31,442 bases of DNA from a virus, in IMG/VR virus record IMGVR_UViG_3300042559_000589, positions 1 through 31,442 of that record; one strand, written 5' to 3'. The position numbers were made by a program, and so were the translations under genes. Positions 1 to 9,387 of the stretch are shown piece after piece; the stretch's first letter is position 1; every line of letters starts with the position of its first letter. The notes under the pieces are model-generated. The model was not told where the DNA came from and made no database searches. It was given only the letters and a program-made list of their open reading frames with translations.

Positions 1-247
1 TCACAATTGTAACCGAGCCAAACGACATTTGCCCGGTTTATTCCGATATTTCCTATGTTTTAAGTTCAACAAACTACACGCAGAGCAACTTCAAGTTTGT
101 GGCGGTGGTAAAAGATAGCGGTGGCAACACCATTGCAAAGCTAAAAGCACCTATTTTTTACGGAACAACGGACAAAGGGGTGTTCAATATCAGCCGGATA
201 TTGCAGAACTATGTAACGTACGACTTCAATACAGCCACCACAACCAC
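1..247. repeat. Terminal overlap, copy 1 (matches window end)
   Basis: These bases are repeated at 31196-31442. The only difference I see is C128 against T31323, a third-position change in an Asn codon. The reading frame of the tail gene runs through the junction, so the repeat most simply marks a circular or circularly permuted genome assembled past its own start, giving a unit of about 31,195 bp. A true direct terminal repeat is less likely because the edge falls inside a gene. Confidence 0.9.
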
Positions 248-1193
248 AGCAAAGTGCGCCAACAGCCTTGTGCTTTACTCGGTTGAATTTGGTGAGGAGT
301 ATGGCGGTGCAGAATATTTGAACTTGACATCCGATACTGGCAAGTTTGCATGGAACGGATTATTTGGGTTGTATGCAGGCGAAACCATCAACGATTACAA
401 AATCAGTTTTCCATCCACTTCCGTTAAGTTCCTGACAAGGGTACGCCAACGCAGGGTGACATTGGTGCAAAATGACTACCTTTATTTTCTAAGGGCAGCG
501 AACAACGTTGATGTGCGGATTTTGGCCTACAATGCCAGTGGCACTTTGATTGCTACCAGCGTGATAGCAAACACATTCACCGACACAGCAGACAAAACAC
601 AATTCCTGCTCCGGGTTGGTGCCGGGCCTGCCAACCTAAACGCACTGACAGCCGGGCAACTTGCATCGGGTACAGCAGGCAGCGTGGTTCCTGCAAACAC
701 AAGTTACTACACCATGCAAATTATCAGCGACCCCGGAAGCAACCCCGGAAGCGAAGCCTACCGATTTGATGTGGTCGAGGAATGCAGCAAATATTCACCG
801 CAGTATTTGTACTTCCTAAATCCATTGGGCGGCTTTGAAAGCGTGCGGTGTAGCATGGCATCAACCGACCGTTACAACATCAGCAGGAAGCAATTTAAGC
901 GCAACAATTACACGCTCACTGGCGGCAGCACCTATGGCTACGATACGAGCAAACATGGCCTGACCAATTACGCTACCGAAAAAACCAAAGAGGTAATACT
1001 TAACACCAACTTTTTGAACGAAACGGAATTTGAATGGCTGCAAGATTTAATTGCCAGTCCGGTTGTGTTCCTCGGCAGCATTCCCGTAAACATCGTGGAA
1101 ACTTCCTATGAGGTGTTCGATGACATCGCAGGGCCAAACAACCTAAAAATAACCGTGCAATACACTGAACCTGAAAGGCTACAAAACGCATGA
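1..1193 (+). CDS. Putative tail (distal tail/baseplate-like) protein, 3' part
   Basis: This is the 3' part of a gene whose true start is the ATG at 31189, continued across the circle junction; the joined product is 399 residues. A GTG at 99 is an internal codon, not the start. I do not recognise the family by motif. It ends in a TGA that overlaps the ATG of the next tail gene (ATGA at 1190-1193), so the two are translationally coupled. Position between a tail-completion-like gene and two more tail genes ending in the tape measure suggests a structural tail or tail-tip protein. That role is inferred from context only. Confidence 0.6.
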   Translation, partial: TIVTEPNDICPVYSDISYVLSSTNYTQSNFKFVAVVKDSGGNTIAKLKAPIFYGTTDKGVFNISRILQNYVTYDFNTATTTTAKCANSLVLYSVEFGEEYGGAEYLNLTSDTGKFAWNGLFGLYAGETINDYKISFPSTSVKFLTRVRQRRVTLVQNDYLYFLRAANNVDVRILAYNASGTLIATSVIANTFTDTADKTQFLLRVGAGPANLNALTAGQLASGTAGSVVPANTSYYTMQIISDPGSNPGSEAYRFDVVEECSKYSPQYLYFLNPLGGFESVRCSMASTDRYNISRKQFKRNNYTLTGGSTYGYDTSKHGLTNYATEKTKEVILNTNFLNETEFEWLQDLIASPVVFLGSIPVNIVETSYEVFDDIAGPNNLKITVQYTEPERLQNA

Positions 1194-3925
1194 ACAACGT
1201 AAGATTAGTGTGCGGCAATGTGAGCGTTGATTTGCCGAGTGACTTTGGTATATTAATAAACAAATCCATTGCCGACATCCGGGAGCCGGAAAGCCGTAGT
1301 TCGGATTGGTCAAAGTCATTCACGCTGCCCGGCACAAAGACAAACAATAGGCTGTTTACCCACTTGTTTGACTTGAATTTGAGCATCCGCAACACCAGCG
1401 CAACCAATTTCAGCCCTGATTTCAACCCTAACTTGAAAGCCGATGCCATTCTGCAAGTGGATGAGGTGACACAAATCGAAGGTTTTATCCGGCTGCTGTC
1501 AATCAAGGTCAACGACCTGAACCAAATCGAGTACGAATGCTCCATGCACGGGCAACTTGCCGACCTATTTGCAACGATTGCCGATGGTAAATTAAGTGAT
1601 TTGGACTTCACCGAGTACAACCATGTTTTAAATGCTACAAATGTGTTCAATTCTTGGGACACTTCCATAATCAAAAACAGCAGTGGATTTGTAAATTTCA
1701 GCGGTGGCGCACCGATTGGAGATGGTTATGTCTATGGGTGGATGGATAATGGAACCTACAAGGACTACACCAAATTAGACATGGACAAAATGACCGTTAA
1801 TCTATACGCTAAAACGGTTGTCGATAAGATTTTCAGTGGTGCTGGGTACACATACACATCGGATAGCTTTTTTAATTCAGCACAATTCAGGCGGCTTGTA
1901 ATTCCATGCCCAACACGCTACCCGATTTTGGGTGAAGACGATGTTGCCATTCGCCAATTCGATGCTCAAAGGTCAACGGATTTGACTATCGCAAAAGGTG
2001 GAACTTTGATTTTCAACAATGAAATCAACGACCCATCAAACCAGTACAATCCCACTACTGGAGTTTATACTTGCCAGTATTCGGGAGATTACAATTTGTT
2101 TATTGACAACAATGCAACGGTTTCCGGGTTAAGTGCAGGGCAACCATTTTTTGCAGTGTATGCCCTTTATGTAAATGGTATTTTCATAACCGATGGTATA
2201 AGTGAAACAGCGGTTGCAAACAGCAGCGGTGTTGGTACTTTGAACAGGCCAGTAGATTTTCATAATTTGTCACTGAACCGAAATGACACGGTGATAATAA
2301 AGTTGTTGGATATTTACAATTCAACCAGCGTTGCCGCATTAACCGGATGGACATATACGCAAAAAATTGGCAGCGCAATTTACAACGACATACACCTGAC
2401 CACATGGGGCTATGACGAAACGATTGATTTCGGTGGGTTTTTCCAAGGCGAAACCAAACAGCGTGAGTTGCTGAAATGGATTTTTACAATCTTCAATCTT
2501 TACATTGAGCCAACGGACATGACCAAGCAATTATTGGTTTTGCCCCGTGAAAGTTTTTACACTACAAATGTGCGTGATTGGACAGCTAAACGAGATTTGT
2601 CGCAGGCATTGGATATTACCCCAATGGGAGAACTTGATGCAGGCAAGTATCTATTCACTTATGCGGAAGGTGACGATGAAGATAACAAGGCATACAAGCA
2701 GGATTATAATAGGATTTATGGGGATAGACCAATCGTAATTGATAATGACTTTATCAAAGAGGAAAAGAAAATCGAGGTTAATTTTCAGCCTACCACAATG
2801 ATAAATGTGGGCAACGATGACAAATATCTCCCCGGTAATTCAACCGACAATCAGGATGGGAAGGCTGGCAAGTTGAGGTTGTTGCAGTATAAGTACAAAA
2901 CCTGCAAAAGCTACACGGTAAGCTATGGCAAACTGACCCCGGTATCAACCCCGACCAGCATAAGCAAAACAATTTATCCTTTTATGGGGCACTTGGATGA
3001 CCCAACGGCATCCACAACGGATATAAATTTCGGACTTCCAAGATACATCGGCCTTCCCGGTGGCACAGCAATCACAAACAACAATGCTTTTAACGCATAT
3101 TGGAGCAAGTATATCAGCGAAATAACGGATAAGGACAGCAAGATTGTCAAGGGTAATTTCTATTTGACCCCTGCTGACATGGAAAAATTGTCGTTTCGTG
3201 ACTTGTATTATTTTGACAACAATTATTTTAGGCTGAATAAGGTTGAAGATTACGACCCAATCAACCCATCAGTAAATATCTGCGAGTTTTTGTTCCTTAA
3301 AACCGGGCCAACATTTACAGCCAGCAGTGGAAGCATTGGCGGTGGTGGAAGCCAAAGCAGTGGCAGGAATGAAGAATATGACCCGTACGATGGCACAACG
3401 CTACCGGGCAGGGTTATTCAAAACAAAGGCTTTTCTTTGGGGCAATTCAACGAAGCAGGCGAAGGTGTAATGGTCGGCAACGGCCTCAGTAATTTTGGTG
3501 ACCGCAATGCAGCGTTTGCAACCAGTGGAGTGACTTTTCTTTGCGATGATAGTATTGTGATTGGTGTGGCTCCGGCTGTTCCGGTTGCCTGCAACGAGGT
3601 GTGGATACAAGGGCAGTTGATACAGCCAAACAATTTTGGGTCAAACCGATTTGTTTACCCAACTGCAAACTACACAGCCGAATTGCAGTACGACATCATT
3701 ATCTTTTCAGCAAATGGCAACCACACAATAACTCTACCCCCGGCAGCAACAAGCACATCCAAGGCATTTTGGGTGGTGAAAAAAGGAGCAGGCGGCACAT
3801 TACGCATCGAACCCAGCACCGGGGATTTAATAGACAATCACGACCACTACAACATCAACAACCAATATGGTACAGCATACCTTGTCAGCGATGGCATTGA
3901 GTGGTACGCATTAACAAACAAATAA
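1190..3925 (+). CDS. Large putative tail/baseplate protein (911 aa)
   Basis: The second largest tail-module protein by role and the largest ORF in the window. The N-terminal part (about 1-120) contains a pattern of the type 'IADIREPESRSSDWSKSFTLPGT', which I associate with large tail proteins of Bacteroidota siphoviruses. A Gly/Ser-rich linker lies near residues 705-725, and the C-terminal 150 residues look like beta-rich repeat structure of the kind found in tail tips. No enzymatic motif was seen. It starts by ATGA overlap with the preceding gene and ends 1 nt before the tape-measure start, so it belongs to one tail operon. A baseplate hub or receptor-binding role is possible but not shown. 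Confidence 0.6.
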   Translation: MNNVRLVCGNVSVDLPSDFGILINKSIADIREPESRSSDWSKSFTLPGTKTNNRLFTHLFDLNLSIRNTSATNFSPDFNPNLKADAILQVDEVTQIEGFIRLLSIKVNDLNQIEYECSMHGQLADLFATIADGKLSDLDFTEYNHVLNATNVFNSWDTSIIKNSSGFVNFSGGAPIGDGYVYGWMDNGTYKDYTKLDMDKMTVNLYAKTVVDKIFSGAGYTYTSDSFFNSAQFRRLVIPCPTRYPILGEDDVAIRQFDAQRSTDLTIAKGGTLIFNNEINDPSNQYNPTTGVYTCQYSGDYNLFIDNNATVSGLSAGQPFFAVYALYVNGIFITDGISETAVANSSGVGTLNRPVDFHNLSLNRNDTVIIKLLDIYNSTSVAALTGWTYTQKIGSAIYNDIHLTTWGYDETIDFGGFFQGETKQRELLKWIFTIFNLYIEPTDMTKQLLVLPRESFYTTNVRDWTAKRDLSQALDITPMGELDAGKYLFTYAEGDDEDNKAYKQDYNRIYGDRPIVIDNDFIKEEKKIEVNFQPTTMINVGNDDKYLPGNSTDNQDGKAGKLRLLQYKYKTCKSYTVSYGKLTPVSTPTSISKTIYPFMGHLDDPTASTTDINFGLPRYIGLPGGTAITNNNAFNAYWSKYISEITDKDSKIVKGNFYLTPADMEKLSFRDLYYFDNNYFRLNKVEDYDPINPSVNICEFLFLKTGPTFTASSGSIGGGGSQSSGRNEEYDPYDGTTLPGRVIQNKGFSLGQFNEAGEGVMVGNGLSNFGDRNAAFATSGVTFLCDDSIVIGVAPAVPVACNEVWIQGQLIQPNNFGSNRFVYPTANYTAELQYDIIIFSANGNHTITLPPAATSTSKAFWVVKKGAGGTLRIEPSTGDLIDNHDHYNINNQYGTAYLVSDGIEWYALTNK

Positions 3926-3926
3926 A

Positions 3927-5789
3927 ATGGCAACGACAACGGTAGCAATAAATTTAGAGGCCAAAACCAAAGGCACTGACAGCGTTAAATCGCTAAAAAC
4001 CCAAATCAGGGAAGCAACGCAGGAAGCGATTGCAATGTCGCAGAAGTTTGGCGAGTTTTCAACTGAAGCACTTGCAGCAGCTAAAAGAGTTGCAGGGCTA
4101 AAAGACGAAATGCAGGATTTTCAGCAGCGTGTTCAGGCATTAAATCCTGATAAGTTTGAAGCAATCGGTAAACTTGTTGGCGGTCTTGCAAGCGGAGTAA
4201 GTGCAGCGCAGGGCGCAATGGCTTTATTTGGTAGTGAAAGTGAAGAATTGCAAAAGGCATTACTAAAAGTGCAAGGTGCAATGGCATTATCGCAAGGCAT
4301 TAACGGAGTTATTGAAGCACGAAAACAATTTGTTGATTTTGGGAAAGATGCTATTTCTGCATTCAAAGGAATGACCACTGCATCCAAAGCATTTTTGGCT
4401 ACCGGGATTGGTTTGCTGGTTACTGCCATTGCTTATGTGGCTACCAATTTTGATGAACTTGCACAATCAATGGGCTTTGCTGAAAGCGAAATGACTAAAA
4501 TGAACAAGGCCATGAATATGGCAGCGGCAGAAACCAAACAACAAGCCGCTGATTTGCAATACTACAATAGCATAGTTCAGGACACAAAGAAATCCGAGGG
4601 TGAACGTGAATTCGCATTGCAGAAATTAAAAGAAGCAGGAGTTGCCACTGACGATGTAAATATAGCAAATGCAAATTCTTTAGGTGCTTTGAATGACCGT
4701 ATTGCTAAACAAATTCTTTTGATTGCTCAACGTGCAAGAACGGAAGCAGCAGCGCAAATCCTGCAAGAAAAAACAAAGAAATTGCTTGAAATGCAGAATG
4801 GTGACTTAGATGATGCAACCACGTTTTGGGATAATTTTTATGCCTCAGCAAAGGGTGCTTTGTTAGGTATTGATGTAGGGGCGCAAGAATTAGTCAGTAG
4901 GGGTTTAAATAATTTGAAAAAAGCACAGCAAGATGTTAACGATGCTACTAAAGGATACAATGGTGAACTGCAAAAAAACTCAAAATTACAAGGAGAGCAT
5001 ACCGCTATTTCCAAACAAGTTACATCAACCATACAAAAACAAAAAGAAGCGCAAAAGGAATTAAACAAGGAACACGAAAAAAGAACACAAAAAACCCTTA
5101 CCCGTGAGCAGCAGTTGTTTTTGAATATTCGTGCAGGTTTGCAGGCGGGTGAAAAATTTGATATTGAGCAGAAAGAAAAGCAGGCAAAACGTGACCAAGT
5201 TTTTAGACAAATCAGGATTGACAATGCGCTGGAAGATTTGGAAGCCAACAAAAAAAGGGCAGAAGAAGAAATCGAACTTGAAAAAAGAAAGCAAGATGCC
5301 ATTCAGGCTGCAAGGCTTGGTGGGTTGCAAGGTGCTGCCGATGCTTTTAACGCTTTATCCGGATTGATGAAGGAAGGCAGCGATGCACAAAAGGCATTTG
5401 CATTGGCAGGAATTGCAGCAGACAGCGCAAAAGCTATTTCAGCTACAATCGCAGAAGCGAGAAATAGTGCTGCAACAATGACAGCAATGGGCATTCCACC
5501 ACCATTTCCGCAGATAGCGGCAGGTGGTATTTACGCATCCGGTGTGGCAATGATTTTAAACAACGTAAAAAGGGCAAAGGATATATTGAAAGGTGGCAAT
5601 GTTTCCGGTGGTGGCGGTGGTGGAACTGGTGGGGCTGTACCAATGGCTCCATCGTTCACCCCGACCGCAGGCGGTTCATTACCTGAAGAAGCCCAATTCG
5701 GTGGCATGGGCCGGGTGTATGTTCTTGAAGGTGATATTACCAAAACGCAGACCCGTGTTCGTAGGTTAAGAAATACAAGTGTTGTTTAA
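3927..5789 (+). CDS. Tail tape measure protein (620 aa)
   Basis: Tape measure proteins set tail length and are carried in the tail lumen. The sequence shows the expected character: a long Ala/Lys/Gln/Glu-rich helical N-terminal half, a hydrophobic segment around residues 150-175 (rich in Ala, Gly, Ile, Leu, Val), extended coiled coil around 380-470 with many charged residues, a second hydrophobic region about 505-560, and a Gly-rich stretch near 555-570. At roughly 1.5 angstroms per residue, 620 residues would fit a tail near 90 nm, a siphovirus size. It follows the 911-aa tail gene by 1 nt. A stop at 5787-5789 directly precedes a GTACTATT motif serving the next gene. Confidence 0.8.
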   Translation: MATTTVAINLEAKTKGTDSVKSLKTQIREATQEAIAMSQKFGEFSTEALAAAKRVAGLKDEMQDFQQRVQALNPDKFEAIGKLVGGLASGVSAAQGAMALFGSESEELQKALLKVQGAMALSQGINGVIEARKQFVDFGKDAISAFKGMTTASKAFLATGIGLLVTAIAYVATNFDELAQSMGFAESEMTKMNKAMNMAAAETKQQAADLQYYNSIVQDTKKSEGEREFALQKLKEAGVATDDVNIANANSLGALNDRIAKQILLIAQRARTEAAAQILQEKTKKLLEMQNGDLDDATTFWDNFYASAKGALLGIDVGAQELVSRGLNNLKKAQQDVNDATKGYNGELQKNSKLQGEHTAISKQVTSTIQKQKEAQKELNKEHEKRTQKTLTREQQLFLNIRAGLQAGEKFDIEQKEKQAKRDQVFRQIRIDNALEDLEANKKRAEEEIELEKRKQDAIQAARLGGLQGAADAFNALSGLMKEGSDAQKAFALAGIAADSAKAISATIAEARNSAATMTAMGIPPPFPQIAAGGIYASGVAMILNNVKRAKDILKGGNVSGGGGGGTGGAVPMAPSFTPTAGGSLPEEAQFGGMGRVYVLEGDITKTQTRVRRLRNTSVV

Positions 5790-5808
5790 TTGTACTATTC
5801 AAATTATG
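5790..5808 (+). promoter_or_regulatory. GTACTATT late motif, site 1
   Basis: GTACTATT at 5792-5799 is followed by 6 nt and the ATG at 5806. It is one of five near-identical copies (others at 8994, 16546 minus, 30566, 31175), each directly before a start codon. I propose a late-promoter element; function is inferred from repetition and position. Confidence 0.55.
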
Positions 5809-6819
5809 GATTACCCAGTGTATAAAATAGTAGTCAATGAGGATGATGAAACCGGAGTGGAATTTGTTTCACTTGTTGACAAGCCAGCGATAAAAAAGGA
5901 CTTTCTGCTTTTCCAAGAATTTGTTGAACCGGGTGCAAAGGAAAGCGAGGAAGAATTTATCAGCCGTTGCATCCCCGTAATGATTGGCGAAGGAATGGAG
6001 CAAGACCAAGCCGCAGCCGTATGTTATTCAAAATGGGGCAGCAAGCAGAAATTTGAAAGCTATGAAGATTATCCGGAAGCGGCCAAAGAAAATGCAAAGG
6101 TGGCTTTGAGATGGGCAGAGGAAAATGGATGGGGAGATTGTGGCACAGCAGTTGGCAAAATCAGGGCAAACCAGTTGGCCAATGGTGAAGCCATCAGCCG
6201 TGACACGATTGCACGGATGGCAGGCTTTGAAAGGCACCGCCAAAACAGCGACAAAGAACTTGGGGATGGTTGTGGCCGCCTGATGTGGCTGGCATGGGGT
6301 GGCGATGAAGGTGTCGAATGGGCACAAAGGAAGTTGTCACAAATTGACAAGTCAAAATTTGCCATACAATCCGAAGAAAAGCGCATTATATCAGGCCCTA
6401 TTATGTTGGCAAATGTGCCAATCTACCGATACGATGACATCCGGGGTGAGTATTATGTGACGTTTCCACCCGATACCATTTTCAGCATCGTAAAAAAGAT
6501 GGCCCGGAAAGGGTTGTATAAGGCAGTCAATACCGACCATACCAATCCGGTGGATGATGGTGTGCACATGATTGAAATGTACCTGATTAACCGGGAGCGT
6601 GGTGTCATGCCGCCAAAAGGTTATGAGGATGCAGAGGATGGAAGCGCATTTGCAAGTTACCTGATTGATAACGAGGAAATATGGACTAAGGTAAAAGCAG
6701 GCGAATGGAAAGGCTTTTCAGTCGAGGGTATGTTTGACATGGAGCAGCAGGATGATATTGCCGTAGCCATGCGTGAAATCGCTGCCATGCTCAAAAATTT
6801 TGCAGAGGAAATCAAATAA
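5806..6819 (+). CDS. XkdF-like prohead protease with extra N-terminal domain
   Basis: The C-terminal half (about residues 195-325) resembles the XkdF-type putative phage serine protease: an opening ISGPIMLAN-type strand, a YYVTFPPDTI segment, then 'VNTDHTNPVDDGVHMIEMYLI', with the His typical of this protease superfamily. Such enzymes cleave scaffold and capsid precursors during head maturation. Residues 40-180 hold an additional domain with the repeated form 'EEFISRCIPVMIGEGM' and a cysteine/tryptophan-rich region, which I recognise only as common in phage head genes. ATG at 5806 was preferred over the longer upstream frame because it follows the GTACTATT motif. The scaffold-like gene and the capsid gene follow within a few bases. 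Confidence 0.7.
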   Translation: MDYPVYKIVVNEDDETGVEFVSLVDKPAIKKDFLLFQEFVEPGAKESEEEFISRCIPVMIGEGMEQDQAAAVCYSKWGSKQKFESYEDYPEAAKENAKVALRWAEENGWGDCGTAVGKIRANQLANGEAISRDTIARMAGFERHRQNSDKELGDGCGRLMWLAWGGDEGVEWAQRKLSQIDKSKFAIQSEEKRIISGPIMLANVPIYRYDDIRGEYYVTFPPDTIFSIVKKMARKGLYKAVNTDHTNPVDDGVHMIEMYLINRERGVMPPKGYEDAEDGSAFASYLIDNEEIWTKVKAGEWKGFSVEGMFDMEQQDDIAVAMREIAAMLKNFAEEIK

Positions 6820-6829
6820 CTATTATTCT

Positions 6830-7387
6830 ATGCGTATGGACATCAAAATTGAACTTTCCGAAATGAAAAGCGGACTTTCTGCATTTATGGCAGAGGTGCG
6901 CCAGCGTTTTGAAAGTGCCGAGCCCAAGATGAAATTTGCTGAATTGACTTTAGTAGATGGTACAATCGTATCATTTGAAGGTGAGGAAGCAGTTGTCGGA
7001 ACGGCTTTAAATGTAGTTGGGTTGGAAGGCGTTGTGCCTGCTCCCGATGGCACTCACGAAACCACAGAAGGTTTGCTGATTACTACCGTGAATGGCATTA
7101 TCACCAACATTGAAACCAAAAAAATGGAAACTCCCGAAGTTGAAGTTGAAATTGAAACCAATGAATTTGCCAGCAAGGAAGAATTTGCAGCCCTGAACGA
7201 CCGCATCGCAAAACTTGAAGAAATGCTCGTTTCCCTTGGCAGCAAGGTTGAAGACACATTCAGCGTTTTTGAAAAGTTTGCATCACAAACCCCGGAGCCT
7301 GTTGCTAAACCTTTCGGCCCGGTTAAAATAGAAAAAAACGAAGCATTGAAAGGTTTTGCTTCTGCACTTAACAACAACAAAAAATAA
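6830..7387 (+). CDS. Putative capsid scaffold / head assembly protein (185 aa)
   Basis: A small acidic protein lying between the prohead protease and the major capsid gene, the standard position for a scaffold. Residues 30-100 form a short beta-rich stretch with Val/Gly/Glu pattern; residues about 110-160 look like an acidic coiled coil (LNDRIAKLEEMLVSLGSKVED), and the C-terminus is Lys/Asn-rich. Those features suit a scaffold that is cleaved and removed, but no family is recognised with confidence. Start ATG 6830 lies 10 nt after the preceding stop; ATG 6836 is an equally possible start. The upstream in-frame extension overlaps the protease gene and was rejected. Confidence 0.55.
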   Translation: MRMDIKIELSEMKSGLSAFMAEVRQRFESAEPKMKFAELTLVDGTIVSFEGEEAVVGTALNVVGLEGVVPAPDGTHETTEGLLITTVNGIITNIETKKMETPEVEVEIETNEFASKEEFAALNDRIAKLEEMLVSLGSKVEDTFSVFEKFASQTPEPVAKPFGPVKIEKNEALKGFASALNNNKK

Positions 7388-7394
7388 ATAAAAC

Positions 7395-8339
7395 ATGGCA
7401 TTTGTAGTATCAGGGTTGACTAATTACACCAAGGAAACCCAACTCGAGCTTTTAGTAAAAGCAATGTTCAGCTCTAAAACCGCAACTTTGTTGCAGGGTG
7501 CTGGACAAGTTATTCCCGGCATCAAATCTGCCGAGGCACTTCCTCTTTTGAGCAGTGATGTATTCTTTCAGGCCGATGGTTGCGGTTATGCACCATCAGG
7601 TAACACCACCATCAGTCAGCGTGTGTTGACGGTTGGAAAGGTTAAGGTTGAAGAAACTCTTTGCCCAAAAACTTTGGAAACCAAATTCACACAGCAAGGC
7701 TTGGCCGCTGGTGCGCCCGTTGATTTGGGTGTGTTCCAAGACCAAATCGGTTCGGAAAAAGCTAGCCTAATTGCCGAAGCTATCGAAACCGCTATTTGGC
7801 AGGGTTCACTTTCCGGTAGCGGAAACAACGCAAGGTGGGATGGTTTCTTGACTATCTTGACCGCCCTTGGTTTTGGTGGTGCTGGTGACCCTATCCGTGG
7901 AAACGTGGGTGGTGCTTACTCATCTATCACTTCCTCAAACATTGACGACATTATTGCTACCATTTACAGCGTAATTCCTGCCGCTTTGTTGGGCAAGCCT
8001 GACCTGATGATTGCAATGGGTACTGACACCTTCCGACTTTACCGCACTTGGTTGGTTGGTGCTAACCTTTTCCACTATGCCGCTACCGAAACAGCAGAGA
8101 TGGAAATTGTTGACCCTATCACCGGCATTAAAATCTACGGCTTGAACGGAATGAACGGAACAAACAAAATCGTTTGTGGTCTTTGGAGCAACTTGTTTAT
8201 CGGTACTGACATGATGAATGAAGAGGAAGATTTTAAATTTTGGTTCTCACAAGACGCAGACGAAGTTAGATTTAGGTCTACTTTTAAATACGGAACGCAA
8301 ATCGCATTCCCTGAGCAAATCGTTTATTTCTCATTGTAA
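7395..8339 (+). CDS. Major capsid protein (314 aa)
   Basis: A 314-residue protein immediately after the protease and scaffold-like genes and followed by a strong terminator, as expected of the major head subunit. Composition is typical: few Cys, many Gly/Ala/Thr, no signal peptide. Features that suit HK97-fold capsid proteins include a helical N-arm, a Thr/Val-rich P-loop-like region around residues 70-95, and a C-terminal strand ending in 'QIAFPEQIVYF'. Codon use is the most regular of the late genes, suggesting high expression. A related family name such as XkdG-like is possible. Assignment is by position plus overall character, not by an invariant motif. Confidence 0.75.
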   Translation: MAFVVSGLTNYTKETQLELLVKAMFSSKTATLLQGAGQVIPGIKSAEALPLLSSDVFFQADGCGYAPSGNTTISQRVLTVGKVKVEETLCPKTLETKFTQQGLAAGAPVDLGVFQDQIGSEKASLIAEAIETAIWQGSLSGSGNNARWDGFLTILTALGFGGAGDPIRGNVGGAYSSITSSNIDDIIATIYSVIPAALLGKPDLMIAMGTDTFRLYRTWLVGANLFHYAATETAEMEIVDPITGIKIYGLNGMNGTNKIVCGLWSNLFIGTDMMNEEEDFKFWFSQDADEVRFRSTFKYGTQIAFPEQIVYFSL

Positions 8340-8363
8340 TTCACTGAACTAAAGTTTAACCCG

Positions 8364-8395
8364 GGGGGTGGGGCACAACCCTACCCCCTTTTTAA
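8364..8395 (+). terminator. Intrinsic terminator after capsid gene
   Basis: A 10-bp stem (GGGGGTGGGG with CCCTACCCCC, one G-U pair) around a CACAA loop at 8364-8388 is followed by TTTTT. It sits 25 nt after the capsid stop and before the next gene, so it probably sets a high capsid to downstream ratio with partial readthrough. Confidence 0.85.
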
Positions 8396-8408
8396 TTAAA
8401 AAAAAAAT

Positions 8409-8924
8409 ATGTGTGTATTAACCACCGGATTTACCTTGGATTGCAAAACCGCATCCGCAGGTATTAAAACAATTTGGCTCGTTGAATTTTCTGCGAAGTC
8501 AACCCTCACCAAATCAAGCGGAGAAGTTTCCGCATTAACCCTTTCAGGTGCAAAAGTATTTTTCAAGTACGAACTTGAAAAAGAAACTGCTTCAATGACT
8601 TGGAGAACTATCCCAAGCAGCGAGAACGGCACCGTATTTTACGAAGCCGACTTGGTTGCACGTCTGCACAAAGTGACCACTGCCCAGCGTAACGAAATAA
8701 AATTGCTTGCTCAAAACCGTATGTTAGCCATTGCCTTAGATGCAAGTGGTGACTACTGGCTTTTGGGTGCCGATTATGGCGCACAATTACAGCAGAGCGA
8801 AAGCAATTTCGGTCAAGCGTTTGGTGACTTCAAAGGTCATGTGCTAAACTTTTTGCACAAAGAAACCGATTTACCTTTGAAAGTTCAAAGCGGTGTTGTA
8901 ACTTCGCTTGCTCTTGGTTCCTGA
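8409..8924 (+). CDS. Putative major tail tube protein (171 aa)
   Basis: A compact 171-residue protein bracketed by two strong terminators, which suggests a separately dosed, abundant virion protein. The sequence is beta-rich with few charged clusters and contains 'CVLTTGFTLDCKTASAGIKTIWL' at the start, a form I associate with tail tube proteins of Bacteroidota phages, including the pair of N-terminal cysteines. The start is preceded by an A10 run (about 8399-8408) in place of a Shine-Dalgarno sequence. No GTACTATT motif precedes it, so it likely depends on readthrough of the capsid terminator. Tail tube is the best guess; a head decoration protein is the alternative. Confidence 0.55.
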   Translation: MCVLTTGFTLDCKTASAGIKTIWLVEFSAKSTLTKSSGEVSALTLSGAKVFFKYELEKETASMTWRTIPSSENGTVFYEADLVARLHKVTTAQRNEIKLLAQNRMLAIALDASGDYWLLGADYGAQLQQSESNFGQAFGDFKGHVLNFLHKETDLPLKVQSGVVTSLALGS

Positions 8925-8949
8925 TTTTAGTTTTTCATAGTTTGCAAAG

Positions 8950-8976
8950 AAGGTCGGCATTTGTCGGCCTTTTTTG
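8950..8976 (+). terminator. Intrinsic terminator after tail-tube-like gene
   Basis: AAGGTCGGC pairs with GTCGGCCTT (two G-U pairs) around an ATTT loop, followed by a T6 run. It is followed 18 nt later by a GTACTATT motif and a new gene, an arrangement that implies transcription restarts there. Confidence 0.85.
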
Positions 8977-8991
8977 TTATGCTTCCAAAAA

Positions 8992-9012
8992 GTGTACTAT
9001 TTGAATTAGATG
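8992..9012 (+). promoter_or_regulatory. GTACTATT late motif, site 2
   Basis: GTACTATT at 8994-9001, then 8 nt to ATG 9010. It lies just after the terminator at 8950-8976, so a promoter is needed here and this is the only candidate seen. Confidence 0.6.
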
Positions 9013-9387
9013 CTGTACATTACCAAAGCAGGAAGCCCCGAATTAATAATCACCGGAAAGGAAAAGGTCACAATTTCCCCGGTTTATTATTTGTTGGTCT
9101 TTGAAAGCGAAATGTCGCAGGAGCGCAAGGCATTTTTAGTCACAGACACAAGCACTGCACCCAATAGATACCAACTTTTTACATTTACCGAGGGCAGCAC
9201 CACAGCCAAAACGCTTGCAATCGGAACGCATTACTGGTCATTGTATGCACAAACTTCATCGAGCAACACCAATTATTTGTTGGCCAATGAAGAAATAGAC
9301 CGGGGATTGGCTTATGTAAGCACCAGCCACACCCCATTCAATGACCACGATGTAAACCTAACCATTAAACAACACAACGTAGGATGA
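9010..9387 (+). CDS. Hypothetical phage structural-module protein (125 aa)
   Basis: No catalytic motif is visible. The protein is beta-rich, without signal peptide or membrane segment, and includes a run of 'EMSQERKAFLVTDTSTAPNR' near residues 38-57 and an aromatic-rich strand later. I have the impression that this arrangement is common in Bacteroidota phage structural operons, but the function is unknown. Its stop overlaps the portal start (ATGA at 9384-9387), so it is co-translated with the portal protein and may be a head or connector component. Expression is probably from the GTACTATT element directly upstream. Confidence 0.6.
   Translation: MLYITKAGSPELIITGKEKVTISPVYYLLVFESEMSQERKAFLVTDTSTAPNRYQLFTFTEGSTTAKTLAIGTHYWSLYAQTSSSNTNYLLANEEIDRGLAYVSTSHTPFNDHDVNLTIKQHNVG

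Noticed and set aside
1000-1674. 224-aa minus-strand ORF
   Set aside because: Lies opposite two coupled tail genes, has no start context or recognisable domain and is composed of the reverse complement of their codons.
4838-5302. Ser/Phe/Cys-rich 154-aa minus-strand ORF
   Set aside because: Composition is that expected from the reverse complement of Lys/Glu/Ala-rich tape-measure codons.
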